Shown in pieces: positions 8,980 to 18,147 of a stretch of DNA of 27,630 nucleotides. How positions within the stretch are numbered: position 1 is the stretch's first letter; each line of letters begins with the position of its first letter. The notes beneath the pieces are model-generated. The model ran no database searches. It saw nothing but the letters and a program-made list of their open reading frames with translations, and had not been told where the DNA came from. Both the position numbers and the translations under genes were made by a program. This DNA comes from Gracilariopsis chorda (lineage: Eukaryota > Rhodophyta > Florideophyceae > Gracilariales > Gracilariaceae): positions 1 to 27,630 of the forward strand of contig NBIV01000428.1 in the NCBI GenBank assembly GCA_003194525.1, read 5' to 3'.

Positions 8980-10330
8980 CTTTTTGCTAGCCTGTGCAGA
9001 TCGGATAAAAAGCCGGAAGAAGCATGGGGAGTGGAGGAAGCCGTGAGGGAGCTCAAGCAGACAACCCAACATTTGCAAAAGATATGAGAGAAGGACAAAT
9101 TTGCTTTGAATGTGCCACTGCGTTATAAACAAGCGATACAGAAAAAGAGCGATGCATTGGGTTCGTGAAAGCGTGAGGGAAGCGGGACGACGGGAACGTG
9201 GTACATTTCCAGTCAGGGTGCTTAAAGATGATCGGGAGGCATCGTTCCGTGCGTGGTGGATTTCTTTCTTGTATCGTTTTAGAATTGTACCGTTCTTGAT
9301 CTTTCTTCAAGTCGAGCGAACGTTCGCTAGTCGCATGGCAAGTTGATATAGGACTGCTGTTGCGAAGCAAATGGCTTCCGCACCGTCAGTATCCATAGAT
9401 GATAGAGCCCACTCACATAATATCCCAACAGCCACTGATGTACCACCACTATCTTTGTAAGCTCGTCGCAAAATTGCTGTGCACGCGTGCTACATCCCCA
9501 TGAGTAGAAAGTCGTTCAATGTGACGCATGGCTGTAGTCGGAGAACCCATTATTTCCTCTTTGTTACGGTAGACAGGTTGGAGCTCTCTTTCTTTCCTTC
9601 TATCTTTCGAGCCTTGAATGGTATCAGCGGTCTTGCATAGTTGTGAAAAAATCATGAGTGAGGCTGAACGATTCTGCTTGCCCGTGTTTGTGGCACATTC
9701 TATAGAAGATTGCGTCACCAACGCGAAGGGTACGATTGAATTTCATGATGGCATTGGCAGCGGGAACAAGACGGTCGCCTCTACGACGGAAGTGTGCATG
9801 ACTTGCTGGCGGAGAAGCGCGACATGGTTATGGATGACATGGCGTCGAGCCGACTTTAGTTACTAGTGATGTGTTATATTCAATCCGTATTGCGGCTTAT
9901 TCTTGTATCGCCTCCGTCACCTCCGATATATTTCTGTTCATTCGTAAACACGAAGATCGTTGCGCCGTACAACAACGACATGTACCGAAAATACTCGCAC
10001 TAGAGCGAAAGCTGTGCGTCCAAGTTACACTATCTTATCTGCCCTTCGTGGATAGGCGTCTGTGGTGGGCAGATCGCGTTGGATGGCGAACAGCGATGAA
10101 TCTGAAGATTAATCTTCTGTAATTTTGTCGCTCCAGCGCTGCTGCCCAACGTTCCCGCGTTACCGAACACGAGATTCTGAACGGATCAAAGATCTTATGA
10201 AACTTGTACACGTACTCCGGACGTGCCCGCCCCATCAGTGAAATACCTCATCACGTTGGAAGAACCTTGTCTGGTGACAACCTTGATCACTGTCCCTCTT
10301 CGCAAAAACGCACAACCCATGTAACCCGCT
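8980..10330. other. No supported gene
   Basis: Scattered short ORFs on both strands (for example 9110-9346 plus, 78 codons, basic and Trp-containing) with no recognisable domain. The first 150 bases may still belong to the decayed gene upstream. The last part should hold the promoter of the eS12 gene, but I see no clear TATA box or other element. Confidence 0.4.
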
Positions 10331-10377
10331 ATGTCTGACGAAGTTCCGATGACGCCGTCCCCGAAGATGTCAGGGAA

Positions 10378-10854
10378 ATGGACATCCTCAAGGCCCTGCA
10401 AGAGGTGCTCAAAAAGTCTGTCGTACACGACGGATTGTTCCGTGGTCTGAACGAAGTCGTAAAGGCTCTGGATCGCGGTCAAGTGCAACTGTGCATCCTC
10501 GCTTCTGACTGTGACGAGCCGCGATACACGCGTTTGATCGATGCGCTTTGTGCTGTCCATGAAGTGGCGCTCGTGCGCGTGCCGGATAAGAAGCAACTTG
10601 GTGAATGGGCTGGTCTTTGCAAGATCGACGAGGAGGGTAATGCCGCTAAGGTGGTCGCTGCCACCAGCTGTGTCATTAAGGAATTCGGTGAGAGCTCACC
10701 GGGCTACGAGTTGTTGCTCGAATACCTCAAGGAGAGTAAGAAGATGGAGACGAGTAATTGTACCGTCTCAAGCTACCATAATTTCGATTGCATTGTCCTG
10801 CTTCTCTATAGTGAAAGAAGGCCACTTCCGTACCTACTACGCTACGGTCTTTAG
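10378..10854 (+). CDS. RPS12: Small ribosomal subunit protein eS12 (RPS12), start and end irregular
   Basis: eS12 is a component of the 40S subunit with an L7Ae-like fold, found in eukaryotes. The frame from 10378 reads DILKALQEVLKKSVVHDGL, then ALDRGQVQLCILASDCDEP, KKQLGEWAGLCKIDEEGN and VIKEFGE, an unmistakable full-length core. Two oddities stand out. First, the likely natural start is an ATG at 10331 (MSDEVPM...), but it is one base out of frame with the core, with a C-run near 10358-10362 between them. Translation from 10378 would lose a short N-terminal tail, which is poorly conserved in the family. Second, after the usual Lys-rich end (ESKK) there is no stop, and the frame runs on for about 35 unrelated codons to a TAG. 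This could be a working gene with a sequencing indel and a 3' intron, or a retrocopy. Family identity is certain; functionality is not. Confidence 0.85.
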   Translation: MDILKALQEVLKKSVVHDGLFRGLNEVVKALDRGQVQLCILASDCDEPRYTRLIDALCAVHEVALVRVPDKKQLGEWAGLCKIDEEGNAAKVVAATSCVIKEFGESSPGYELLLEYLKESKKMETSNCTVSSYHNFDCIVLLLYSERRPLPYLLRYGL

Positions 10855-10860
10855 ATACTT

Positions 10861-11370
10861 TTAAGGGCGTCCGGATGAGTGTGAGAGCAATTGCAAAGGC
10901 TACAATCTATGATGGGCTGGGTTAGTCAATGGACCTAAGTAAAAGAGTCACACGAAGGGTAGCATGTGCGACGCATGATGATGTCGTCGATAAGACAAGC
11001 GGTGCAGCGAATGTGCTTGATATGGAGGCTGAGCGGCAACGACAGGGCACCATCAGAAAGGTTATATTTCATAGTTTAGTGGTGGATGGAGTGAGAAAGA
11101 AGTAAGCCAAGATGTGATTTCTGGAGCAAAACGACAACTTGCGCACAAAGTATAAACTACTGATGCAAGAAAGAACCGTCATCGTGAATAATATGCGCAG
11201 TGTACGCTCCAAATCTGGCCGTGCACGCAACCTGCCGTGCATCGCTTACCAACGGTACCTGCAGTATTCCAACTACCAACCACTGGTCATCAGATTCAAT
11301 AAAAAACATCACATCGCCCCGCTACTGGCCACATATTTCTGGTACACTCCGATTAACAGAGAGAAAGACA
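10861..11370. other. No supported gene
   Basis: A 58-codon plus-strand ORF (10930-11106, ATG to TAA) and a 125-codon ORF at 11139-11516 that begins with ATG but overlaps the opposite gene. Neither shows a domain. This stretch lies between the 3' ends of eS12 and the convergent minus-strand gene and should contain both 3' untranslated regions. Confidence 0.4.
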
Positions 11371-12009
11371 TCAATTCAGTAGAGCGTCCATTGCGGATTG
11401 CAACTGCTTGCTTTGAGCCAGTATCTGTTTGGCGTCAATCAGCTTCTGTCTCAGCATGTTGTTCTCCGCTTTCAATGCTTCAATCTCTGCACGAAGCTTG
11501 TCGACACGAGCTTTGAAGGATTCCTTCGTGGCCGCTAAGGCCTGAATCCATGGACCGTCATCGTCATCAGAAACGAATGAATGATCGTTGTTCGTGCCGC
11601 CATTTCCGGACGCAGCCATTGCCAAAGGTGAAGACGGTAGTGGGAGCTGAAGTGGTGGTGGCGTGAAAAGGAGGGGTTGGCTTGTTTGTGGTGAATTTGC
11701 TCCTAACAGCACCTCAGGTGACGGTGGGTGTGGGGAGTGAGAGAGAGGCGTACCAGGTTGCCGTGGAAGGCGGCGTTCGAGGCGAGGATCGTGGTAGTCG
11801 AACGGAGCTGACTTCGATCGCCTGCGGAAGGATACCACGTCGTGCTCCAACGAGAATGGGAACGGCCGCAGCGCCCTTCGCTTGGAGCTGTGCTTAGCTT
11901 GGTATACCACGACCTCCTTGTTGACGTACGACTGAAAGCAAGAATTGCAAAGATGTTCCGTGTTCCACAGAGTTTTGGTTGCGGGATCCTGGCAGAGGAC
12001 GCAGCTCAT
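11371..12009 (-). CDS. Zinc-ribbon / coiled-coil hypothetical protein, 212 codons
   Basis: The ATG start is followed at once by MSCVLCQD, and CNSC follows 16-17 residues later, giving a CxxC...CxxC set suitable for a single zinc ion. Residues about 60-135 are Pro/Ser-rich and probably disordered. Residues about 138-155 are acidic (SDDDDGPW). The last 60 residues form a clear amphipathic coiled coil with Leu/Ile heptads (FKARVDKLRAEIEALKAENN). Such an order (small zinc module, linker, dimerising coil) is seen in many regulators, but I cannot name the family. It is likely soluble; location is not evident. The next gene upstream, on the same strand, ends about 120 bases away with its own CxxCxC motif. 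A spliced link between the two is possible, but no good donor was found. Confidence 0.6.
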   Translation of the reverse strand: MSCVLCQDPATKTLWNTEHLCNSCFQSYVNKEVVVYQAKHSSKRRALRPFPFSLEHDVVSFRRRSKSAPFDYHDPRLERRLPRQPGTPLSHSPHPPSPEVLLGANSPQTSQPLLFTPPPLQLPLPSSPLAMAASGNGGTNNDHSFVSDDDDGPWIQALAATKESFKARVDKLRAEIEALKAENNMLRQKLIDAKQILAQSKQLQSAMDALLN

Positions 12010-12132
12010 ATTGTATTCATGCGACGCGCAACAAGGAAACGCGCGGCTTGCAGCGCCTCATCGCTCAATTTGCGTTCTCCAAGCGAAAATCAGCACAGAA
12101 AGCGTAGTTTATCGTTTGGCACCGCCCTTTAC

Positions 12133-12822
12133 CTATTCCAAAGTTGCCGAAAGCGGTATACATTTGCACGCACAGAGAACACACTCATTGACACCGCCTT
12201 GGGCGTACTTGACCCATTTGGTCGTAAAGTCAGTGCGGCGAGAGCTTTGCTCGCTGGTGATCTCGATATGCATGAGCGGGGAGGTGTTTGTGTGCGAAGC
12301 AACGAAGGCGGCTGACCGTGGAGAACGACGATGCGGCGATTGGCGCGCGCTAAAGGACGTGGTGGTAATGTGCGGCACAAGCACGGAAGAAGAACGGCGA
12401 GACGGGAGCGGGCTCGGTGACGACGACGACGAAGATGAATCAAAAAGGTGCACGTTGCCGACCTCGCACACACACATGTCGGCACGGCCTTGGGCATAGA
12501 GCTGGCGGATCTTGTACGCGAGGCGCTGGTGAATCAAGCCGGATTGTGGGTCATCCATGTGGCGCTTAAACAGAAGGTGATCATCCAACAACTCGGACTT
12601 GGCACTGGTGAAGTTGGCAAGCTGCAAGTACTGGTCGTTTGTTGCACCGTTAGTGCGCACGGCGGTGGCAAACGGCTCCGCAAGTGTATTGGGCGACGGC
12701 TGTACGGAGATGTGCAGCAACGGCGGTACGCTCAACGGTGGGCACGGCACGTCAATATCAGAGGCAGCGAGAGACTGCGGCGAGGGCGTTTGGGAAGGCG
12801 ACTTCACGCGGGTTGAGCGCAA
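12133..12822 (-). CDS. Ser/Pro-rich hypothetical protein, 229 codons
   Basis: An ATG-started ORF. The N terminus (1-60) is Pro/Ser-rich. A more ordered middle (about 70-125) reads SELLDDHLLFKRHMDD and LAYKIRQLYAQGRADMCVC. Then comes a polyserine run of seven encoded near 12420-12435, and a further Ser/Arg-rich tail. It ends close to a Cys cluster (CVLCACKC). I recognise no family. The centre looks like true protein, whereas the tails could be open by composition only. Long ORFs also exist on the opposite strand (11945-12499 and others), but they lack any ordered segment. It is the upstream neighbour, in the same direction, of the zinc-ribbon gene, and could be a 5' exon of it. Confidence 0.4.
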   Translation of the reverse strand: MRSTRVKSPSQTPSPQSLAASDIDVPCPPLSVPPLLHISVQPSPNTLAEPFATAVRTNGATNDQYLQLANFTSAKSELLDDHLLFKRHMDDPQSGLIHQRLAYKIRQLYAQGRADMCVCEVGNVHLFDSSSSSSSPSPLPSRRSSSVLVPHITTTSFSARQSPHRRSPRSAAFVASHTNTSPLMHIEITSEQSSRRTDFTTKWVKYAQGGVNECVLCACKCIPLSATLE

Positions 12823-12899
12823 TACGCGTGTGAGACGGGCTGCTCATGGAAGCCCGGGCAGGACAAAGACGGCTCGACAAAAACGCGAGCAACGCGAGA

Positions 12900-13637
12900 C
12901 GGGGGAAGAGGGGTTGGGCGCAAGGCCTGAGATGCATGATGAAACTGTGCCATCAAACACAACCACGAGTGATGTCTGTTCCTTCCACGATGGGTTGTTC
13001 AAATTTCAAATTCTTGTCATGCAGCACTGCAACCATTTTCATCAGCGCTAACACTACAGTACTATGCACCGGCGTACACCGATGAACCTCATCGGTGTAA
13101 AACGTTACCAACGGTATGTGAAGTCATTCGTTGTGGCGAAACACGCGCTAACCAGCTCACAATATCTACTTGCTGAGTATACACAAATCCATCGGTTCAA
13201 GGCAGGTAGACCGCTAACCGTTTGCTTCATCCTCTACGTGTATTGTTTGGTACTACAACGTGCGTTGCCTGTTGTCAACGCGGTAACAAGTTGCCTACTG
13301 GTGCTCAATAACCAGCTCTGCGTCTAGTGGTAGATAGAAGCCGTGAAAACATCGTCAACCTGTACGATTGATAAGAGAAACGGCTTTGCACAATCCTGTA
13401 CACGTACAGTCGTACATCCACCTTGTGTCGGTCAACTGGTGAGTCTGTGTACAACCTGTGGTGGCTCGTATTCTAATGTAACTCAAGGCTGGTAAAGGAA
13501 TCAATATCTAGCAAGTCCCAGCATTGCTTTAAATCGGTGCAGTAGTGCATCGACGTAGCTCATCGCTCTTGAAGTTGTACATAAATTCCCTGCACTTACT
13601 TCATCACCGAGGTGAAGTTCGATCATGCATTGCTGAA
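12900..13637. other. No supported gene
   Basis: Plus-strand ORFs at 12599-13051 and 13064-13327 have no recognisable domain and no signals. The final 100 bases should hold the promoter and 5' untranslated region of the LSm gene. No clear TATA box was found. Confidence 0.4.
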
Positions 13638-14025
13638 ATGGGGAGATCTACCGAGCAAACCACGTTAGTCTTTTTCATCAAAGCACTGTGTGGCAGAAAC
13701 CTGCGTTTTGAGCTCCACAATGGCGTTTGCGTGGAAGGCGAGTTGGAGTCCGCTGATCAGAACATGAATTCATGTACTCAATTCTCACCGAACAGAACAC
13801 TGGGGGAGTTTAGCGAGCCACTAACTTCATTTACATAATCGCTTGCAATCAGTGTGGCGATCTGCCATGCGTTATAGAACTGTGCACAACTTGTGTCTCC
13901 ATCGAAAGATCGAGAAAGTATGGGATCCGCGTTTTTGTTTTGAACTGTTGCATGTAGCTTCGCGTCATATAACGTTCATCGAGCTACCAGACGACGTTAA
14001 CGTGTCAGAAACGATGCATGTATAC
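13638..14025 (+). CDS. LSm-domain protein (LSm10-like), spliced
   Basis: The ATG at 13638 opens a frame reading TLVFFIKALCGRNLRFELHN, then GVCVEGELESADQNMN. This is the Sm1 motif: the GR, the long beta strands and the closing D-x-x-MN. The frame then degenerates. About 130 bases on, another stretch in a different exon reads ITFIELPDDVNVSET, the Sm2 motif, preceded by FELLHVASR. An intron between about 13769 and 13925 therefore joins the two halves; its exact ends are uncertain. A strong donor, GTAAGT at 14026, follows, so at least one more exon exists downstream. LSm proteins form rings on U-rich snRNA. The ELPDDVN phrase resembles LSm10 of the U7 snRNP, but assignment to a paralogue is tentative. 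Confidence 0.6.
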
Positions 14026-14280
14026 GTAAGTTAGCTTTTACTTACTCCATCCCTTCCACCCGCTTCTTCTCTCACCCTACCAACCTCTTCCGTCCCTCCC
14101 CTCCCCCTTGAAAAGCACACAGCGCTTCTTCCTCACGCAACATCCCATAGCCCCCCACCTTCCGTCCATCTTATTCCACACTGCCTTACTCCCCATACCT
14201 CGTACATACTCGCCACCCATACCGCCCGTTCTACATGCCCACCGGCTGTGCCCCTGATCCAACGCTGCCCTCCATCATAG
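14026..14280 (+). other. Probable intron, strongly pyrimidine-rich
   Basis: It opens with GTAAGT, a consensus 5' splice site, and closes with ATCATAG before an open exon. About 200 bases between are almost all C and T on the plus strand, much more than a normal polypyrimidine tract. The exon following it encodes an unrelated kinase-like segment, so donor and acceptor may belong to different genes. Confidence 0.5.
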
Positions 14281-14465
14281 CAACCGTAACACACAACGAT
14301 CTGTGGTGTTCGAATATTTACTGGAATCAAGATACAGGAAACTACATGTTCTTCGATTTCGTAGTAAACTTGATCAACGAGTTTCATGGCCCCACCTCTA
14401 GTCAGAGGTTTCGGCATCGGAAACGGATTATTGCATATCTTGCAAGTATATATCCCGCCGTGTGA
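14281..14465 (+). pseudogene. Orphan exon with APH/choline-kinase-type catalytic loop
   Basis: From the AG at 14280 the frame reads TVTHNDLWCSNIYWNQDTG, then FFDFVVNLINEF, ending at a TGA. H-N-D-L-x-x-x-N followed after about 15 residues by D-F is the catalytic loop and metal-binding motif of the aminoglycoside phosphotransferase / choline kinase / CHK-like kinase superfamily. The His-Asn-Asp and the Asn are all intact. The N-lobe with its P-loop and Lys is not found upstream, where the LSm gene lies, and only about 40 residues follow the motif. It is therefore either the last exon of a gene whose other exons I cannot see, or a fragment. The phase of the acceptor (two bases before the first full codon) does not match the LSm exon's donor phase (0). 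Confidence 0.5.
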
Positions 14466-14767
14466 AGGAGAATGAAAAGAGATTCAGTTGCGCTGCATCA
14501 GGGGGGTTTCCTCTCTACTTTGCATAACGAAATGGGCTCGTCGAGTACTACGGGACATGGGACTTTAACGAGCATCCTGGAAGCGGTCGGAGAGGGGCCC
14601 CATCGGCTCACAGCCGTCGGCCACACGCGCCGCTTGTCGGAAGGGACTACACCAGTAACCGTGCAATAACATTCATTCTTACTTTCTTTCCGGATGATTG
14701 GCCGACGTTTTCTGACTGTTCACCTCAAGTCTTCCCTGCATGTTTGTCATGTGGTTGATTTCGCATA

Positions 14768-16264
14768 TTATGGTCTGATGATCCCTGCAATCTTTGTGTC
14801 AAGATCTACTCCACTTGGCAACATCGTGTCCTCTTTCGTCCAAGAACAAATGTGAGCGTACCCGTTACGAGCCTCGATAACAGGGAACAACCCAGAGCGC
14901 GTCTCGCGTATCGGTGTGCCAAACTGGTTGCATATAACACCTACGACATCTCGAAGCCTCAAAGCGTTCTCCAAACAAATGCATCCTGGTTCGCTCTCCG
15001 TCCTTTCCCCGCTATACACTCCTCTTCGGTGTGCATAGCAAGCTCCGAAAACGTGGTTTGTGTGCGAACCTGGAACTTTAAGAAAGAGCCGGTGTACTTC
15101 TTGTATGGACAACTGCGACTTACGAGCGATGTCACACACACAGCTCGCTAGGCGACATATTTCTCGCACTTTTCTTACGTCCCTTCTGGTTGTCATGTAT
15201 CGGCGGGGCACGTCGATTCTAATAACTTCATACTCTCCATTGCATACCTTTGCATCAAAATCTACTAGATCCCGTAGCCGCGTTGCTGCTATTCGATACA
15301 CCCATCTCCCTCGATGCGACGTATTTGGCTTAGGACGGAGCAATGCCTCAAAGCGAAATGTTTCTGCAACTTCCATAAACCCTGTAAAAGGGTATTTGCG
15401 GCAGGCGTGGAGCACTGTTCTACGTTCAACATCTTCTATGCTGCTGTTTTTAGCTTGGTGTTGAAGGCCATCACGAAGTACTTGATCGGCGAATGCTTCA
15501 AGATTGTACTTTGCAGCTACCTCTCTGTAGCGCAATACCAAGTTTTCACAATCGCAAATGTCGTCAGCTACTTCTTCGTCTTCTCCTTCTCCCATGTAGT
15601 CATCATCTGACGAACTATCTGACTCGAAATATACGCTGCGCAGTCTACCACTTCCGAGATATATAACTTCGTTGTTTACTTCCCCCAGGTTCACATCTCC
15701 ACTGTTCGAGACATGGTAGATCCTCCTTCCGATACTTCTGCTCAGTCCCAATGAACGGACCTTGAAACCTAGCAACCCGTTTGGGATTTCATCTATATGG
15801 ATCGGCACAGGTCTATCGGCTTCAACTTGTGCTTGGAATTCGGGGGAAGCGCCTGTGATGCGATTCACACACGCAAAAGGACCAGTAAAGTACACCTGAC
15901 CTGTCATGAGCAACTGACTCCATTTTTTGTACACTCTCACTTGTCTGCTCGACAGCTTTAGTGAGTTGCTGGGACGCAAAACTCGATCTGTTCCCGGTAG
16001 ATCCGACACACTTTCAATCTGGTGTTCACTCCGACCTACTTTAACGCGCAAAACATCATCGCTGCCGACGCGGAAAGCGATACGAGCTCGTGAGCTGACG
16101 TGCTCATCTTGAACAAAAGTTTCCACGCTTGAACTGCTAGCGTCATCAGAAACTTGATACACTAGAGAGTCGTAAGCATGATCACTTAGTTTGCACACAT
16201 CAGTTCTAGTAGGCAATTCTGGGTACTTGATGAAGCCATCGCTTGTCATTGACATTCTTTGCAC
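14768..16264 (-). CDS. Hypothetical protein, 498 codons
   Basis: A long uninterrupted ORF; two Met codons occur in the first six (MQRMSM). Residues about 30-60 are Ser/Asp-rich. An acidic, phospho-site-like stretch (ESDSSSDDD, then GEGEDEE) lies near 215-235 and divides the protein into two ordered parts. The second part has a Cys pair (DICDCEN), a helix-rich segment and an Arg-rich stretch (RRYMTTRRDVRKVREICRL) near residue 355. It is followed by more Cys and by a Trp-containing C terminus. There is no signal peptide or membrane span. I recognise no family. Length and integrity argue for a real single-exon gene. Nothing nearby hints at its job. Confidence 0.65.
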   Translation of the reverse strand: MQRMSMTSDGFIKYPELPTRTDVCKLSDHAYDSLVYQVSDDASSSSVETFVQDEHVSSRARIAFRVGSDDVLRVKVGRSEHQIESVSDLPGTDRVLRPSNSLKLSSRQVRVYKKWSQLLMTGQVYFTGPFACVNRITGASPEFQAQVEADRPVPIHIDEIPNGLLGFKVRSLGLSRSIGRRIYHVSNSGDVNLGEVNNEVIYLGSGRLRSVYFESDSSSDDDYMGEGEDEEVADDICDCENLVLRYREVAAKYNLEAFADQVLRDGLQHQAKNSSIEDVERRTVLHACRKYPFTGFMEVAETFRFEALLRPKPNTSHRGRWVYRIAATRLRDLVDFDAKVCNGEYEVIRIDVPRRYMTTRRDVRKVREICRLASCVCDIARKSQLSIQEVHRLFLKVPGSHTNHVFGACYAHRRGVYSGERTESEPGCICLENALRLRDVVGVICNQFGTPIRETRSGLFPVIEARNGYAHICSWTKEDTMLPSGVDLDTKIAGIIRP

Positions 16265-17197
16265 GTCTACTTTCGTCTCAGTAACCCTTACCTGAGAACG
16301 GATAGTCTTCTAAAGCCATAAAAACTTCCGGCGTGGGCTGCGTGTTTTCTGTCGACGACGTAGGATATGGGAAGCGTGGCCCAGGCGTAAGGAATGCGCG
16401 ACAAGAAACCGCAGCTTCAACGCGCGGCTCTGTACTTGCCAAGATCAACAACTCTCAAGATCGTGGCGTGAAGAAAAGCAGATTGAGATACCATGTCATG
16501 CCGGAAAATTCCTTTTTTGTGAAAGTGAATAAATCAATTGCCATGCGGGCAGCTAGCTCCCCTCTGATGAATTCAGAGTGTTTCTCATTTAGAATGCCGC
16601 ACATATGCGGTTCTAGGGGGTATTATTGCTTTCTTGATATGGAATTATCGGATCATCTTTATTGTTTCGGAACAATGTATGAGATACGAATCGGCAGAGC
16701 CATATGCTTTGCTACAAATATGGGAAGGTCTCATAGCTTTCAGGAGAGCCTAGGAGGCTCTATCTACTTCTGCGGGGGTGGCCGGAATGAAAATAAATCT
16801 GCGAAACAAAGAGAGCGAGAGTGAAACAGTTGCAAAAGAAAGGATGGACAGCAGAGCTTGCGTCGGCAGCAGCCGTCCAAGACGAAAACGAACGCCGTTG
16901 GACGGTTTTGTAGTATGAATACGGTGATGAATTGCAAGTTGTCACCCGCATTGATCATGCAGCCAGCAATCGTAGTGTAGCATGGCTTAGATTACCACCC
17001 AGTCGATCCATTATGAGGATTGCCGGCTACAGAGTAAACTGAGAGACCCTGAAGACCTCTGGTGAAGCTCACAGTACTTCGGAGAGGTGGTCGATGAATA
17101 CCCTTCAAACAAGTAACGCGTTACGATGCGGAGTATGTAGAGTAGAAAAACATAGGCCATGTTGACAAAAATCGTTTCACGTGCTTCCACTGCATTT
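16265..17197. other. No supported gene
   Basis: The largest plus-strand ORF (16333-16824) starts with GTG and shows no domain. Its apparent MGC myristoylation start is therefore not real. Minus-strand ORFs at 16760-16958 overlap in different frames. The left part is the upstream region of the 498-codon gene. No promoter element could be named. Confidence 0.45.
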
Positions 17198-18079
17198 TTA
17201 TTGTACATAACGCTGATCTCCCTGCCGTCGCACGGGCTTGCGGAGTTGCGGCAAGCGGCACCCAGCCGTCCCCATGATGGTCCCCCAACGACGTCCCCAG
17301 CAGTGCCACGCTTTAGAAATTGCGCTGCAAAGAACGTCGTATGAATTTGCGGTGAAGAAAAGGGTATCGTTGACGCGACTAACTGGATCAGCAGTTTGTT
17401 CTCTGGCTCGACATGCACGACGATCGTCGCTGCGCTTGAAGTGCACACGGCGTGGCATCTCCACCGGTTCTTCCAAAAGTCTTGGCTTTTCTCCGTCCGT
17501 TGCGGTAGTTAGGGTTCTCAGTTTCTCATCCACAGCATTGCTGAGCTCACGCCACTCTCTTTCAAGACCATATATTTTGAAGCTGCTGCGATGAAGACTT
17601 TCCATGAATATCAATTTTAGTACTCTAGGGTCCACCGCCGCAGAACCTTCCTGAAATGCTTGAGATACAACTTCATCTGTCGACATCGCAGACAAATTTG
17701 ACGTGCTGTGAGGTATGTGTTAGTTGTTTGGCTGAAACTAGTGTTTAAGAATAATAAAGACAAAAGGAACTTACAATATGGACAGAGTTCTGCACAGAGC
17801 TTGTTTCACCTCATCGTTCTCTACCGGACTGTTCCGGCCACAGGGAGGTTTGTGCGAATTGACCGAAACAGAAATTTTGTTCGGATTCCGCTTGCATGGG
17901 CTTTGCTTCAAGTTTCGGAAGGGAAGGTTCAAGTCTTGAATATGCTTCTGTTGGATATCGAATATGGTCTTAGTAGCCTCAGCAAGCACCTTCTCAGTTT
18001 GCGATTGTAGCTGAACTCGCAAGGCTTCCTTGCTTGCTAGAAACTTTGACCCAACGTGCTTCATGCTTTCGTCACACAT
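17198..18079 (-). CDS. Two-exon hypothetical coiled-coil protein
   Basis: Exon 1 (18079-17775) begins MCDESMKHVG and contains a helical stretch (about residues 10-50: ASKEALRVQLQSQTEKVLAE) likely to form a coiled coil. It then becomes basic and Pro-rich. The intron (17774-17706, 69 bases) has a textbook donor GTAAGT and an acceptor after ACCTCACAG. Phase 2 joins exactly into exon 2, giving SMSTDEVV-type sequence without a stop. Exon 2 (17705-17198) adds another helix with EREWRELSNAVDEKLRTL and ends in a less ordered tail. An AATAAA lies right at the stop codon and can serve as the poly(A) signal. Upstream of the first Met the frame stays open to about 18230, across the end of the amylase fragment, so a longer 5' exon is possible. 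I recognise no family. Confidence 0.6.
17706..17774 (-). other. Intron, 69 bp
   Basis: On the minus strand it starts GTAAGTTCC, has a T-rich interior with a possible branch region (TTCTTAAAC), and ends CACATACCTCACAG. Removing it joins two open frames in phase. Confidence 0.75.
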
Positions 18080-18147
18080 ACAGCCATTTTTCTTTTTGTC
18101 ATGTACCGAAAAGCGGCGTTGATTTCCAAGATCTTCTTTGAGTGACT

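Noticed and set aside
10195..10596. 133-codon minus-strand ORF opposite the eS12 gene
   Set aside because: It is the antisense shadow of a well-conserved coding region and has no motif.
10930..11106. 58-codon ORF with faint likeness to the G2 region of a translation GTPase (DMEAERQRQGTI)
   Set aside because: No P-loop or other G motifs nearby; similarity is too short to claim.
16333..16824. MGC N-terminal myristoylation-like protein
   Set aside because: The first codon is GTG, unlikely to start translation in a nuclear gene, so the motif is an artefact of calling it Met. No domain seen.
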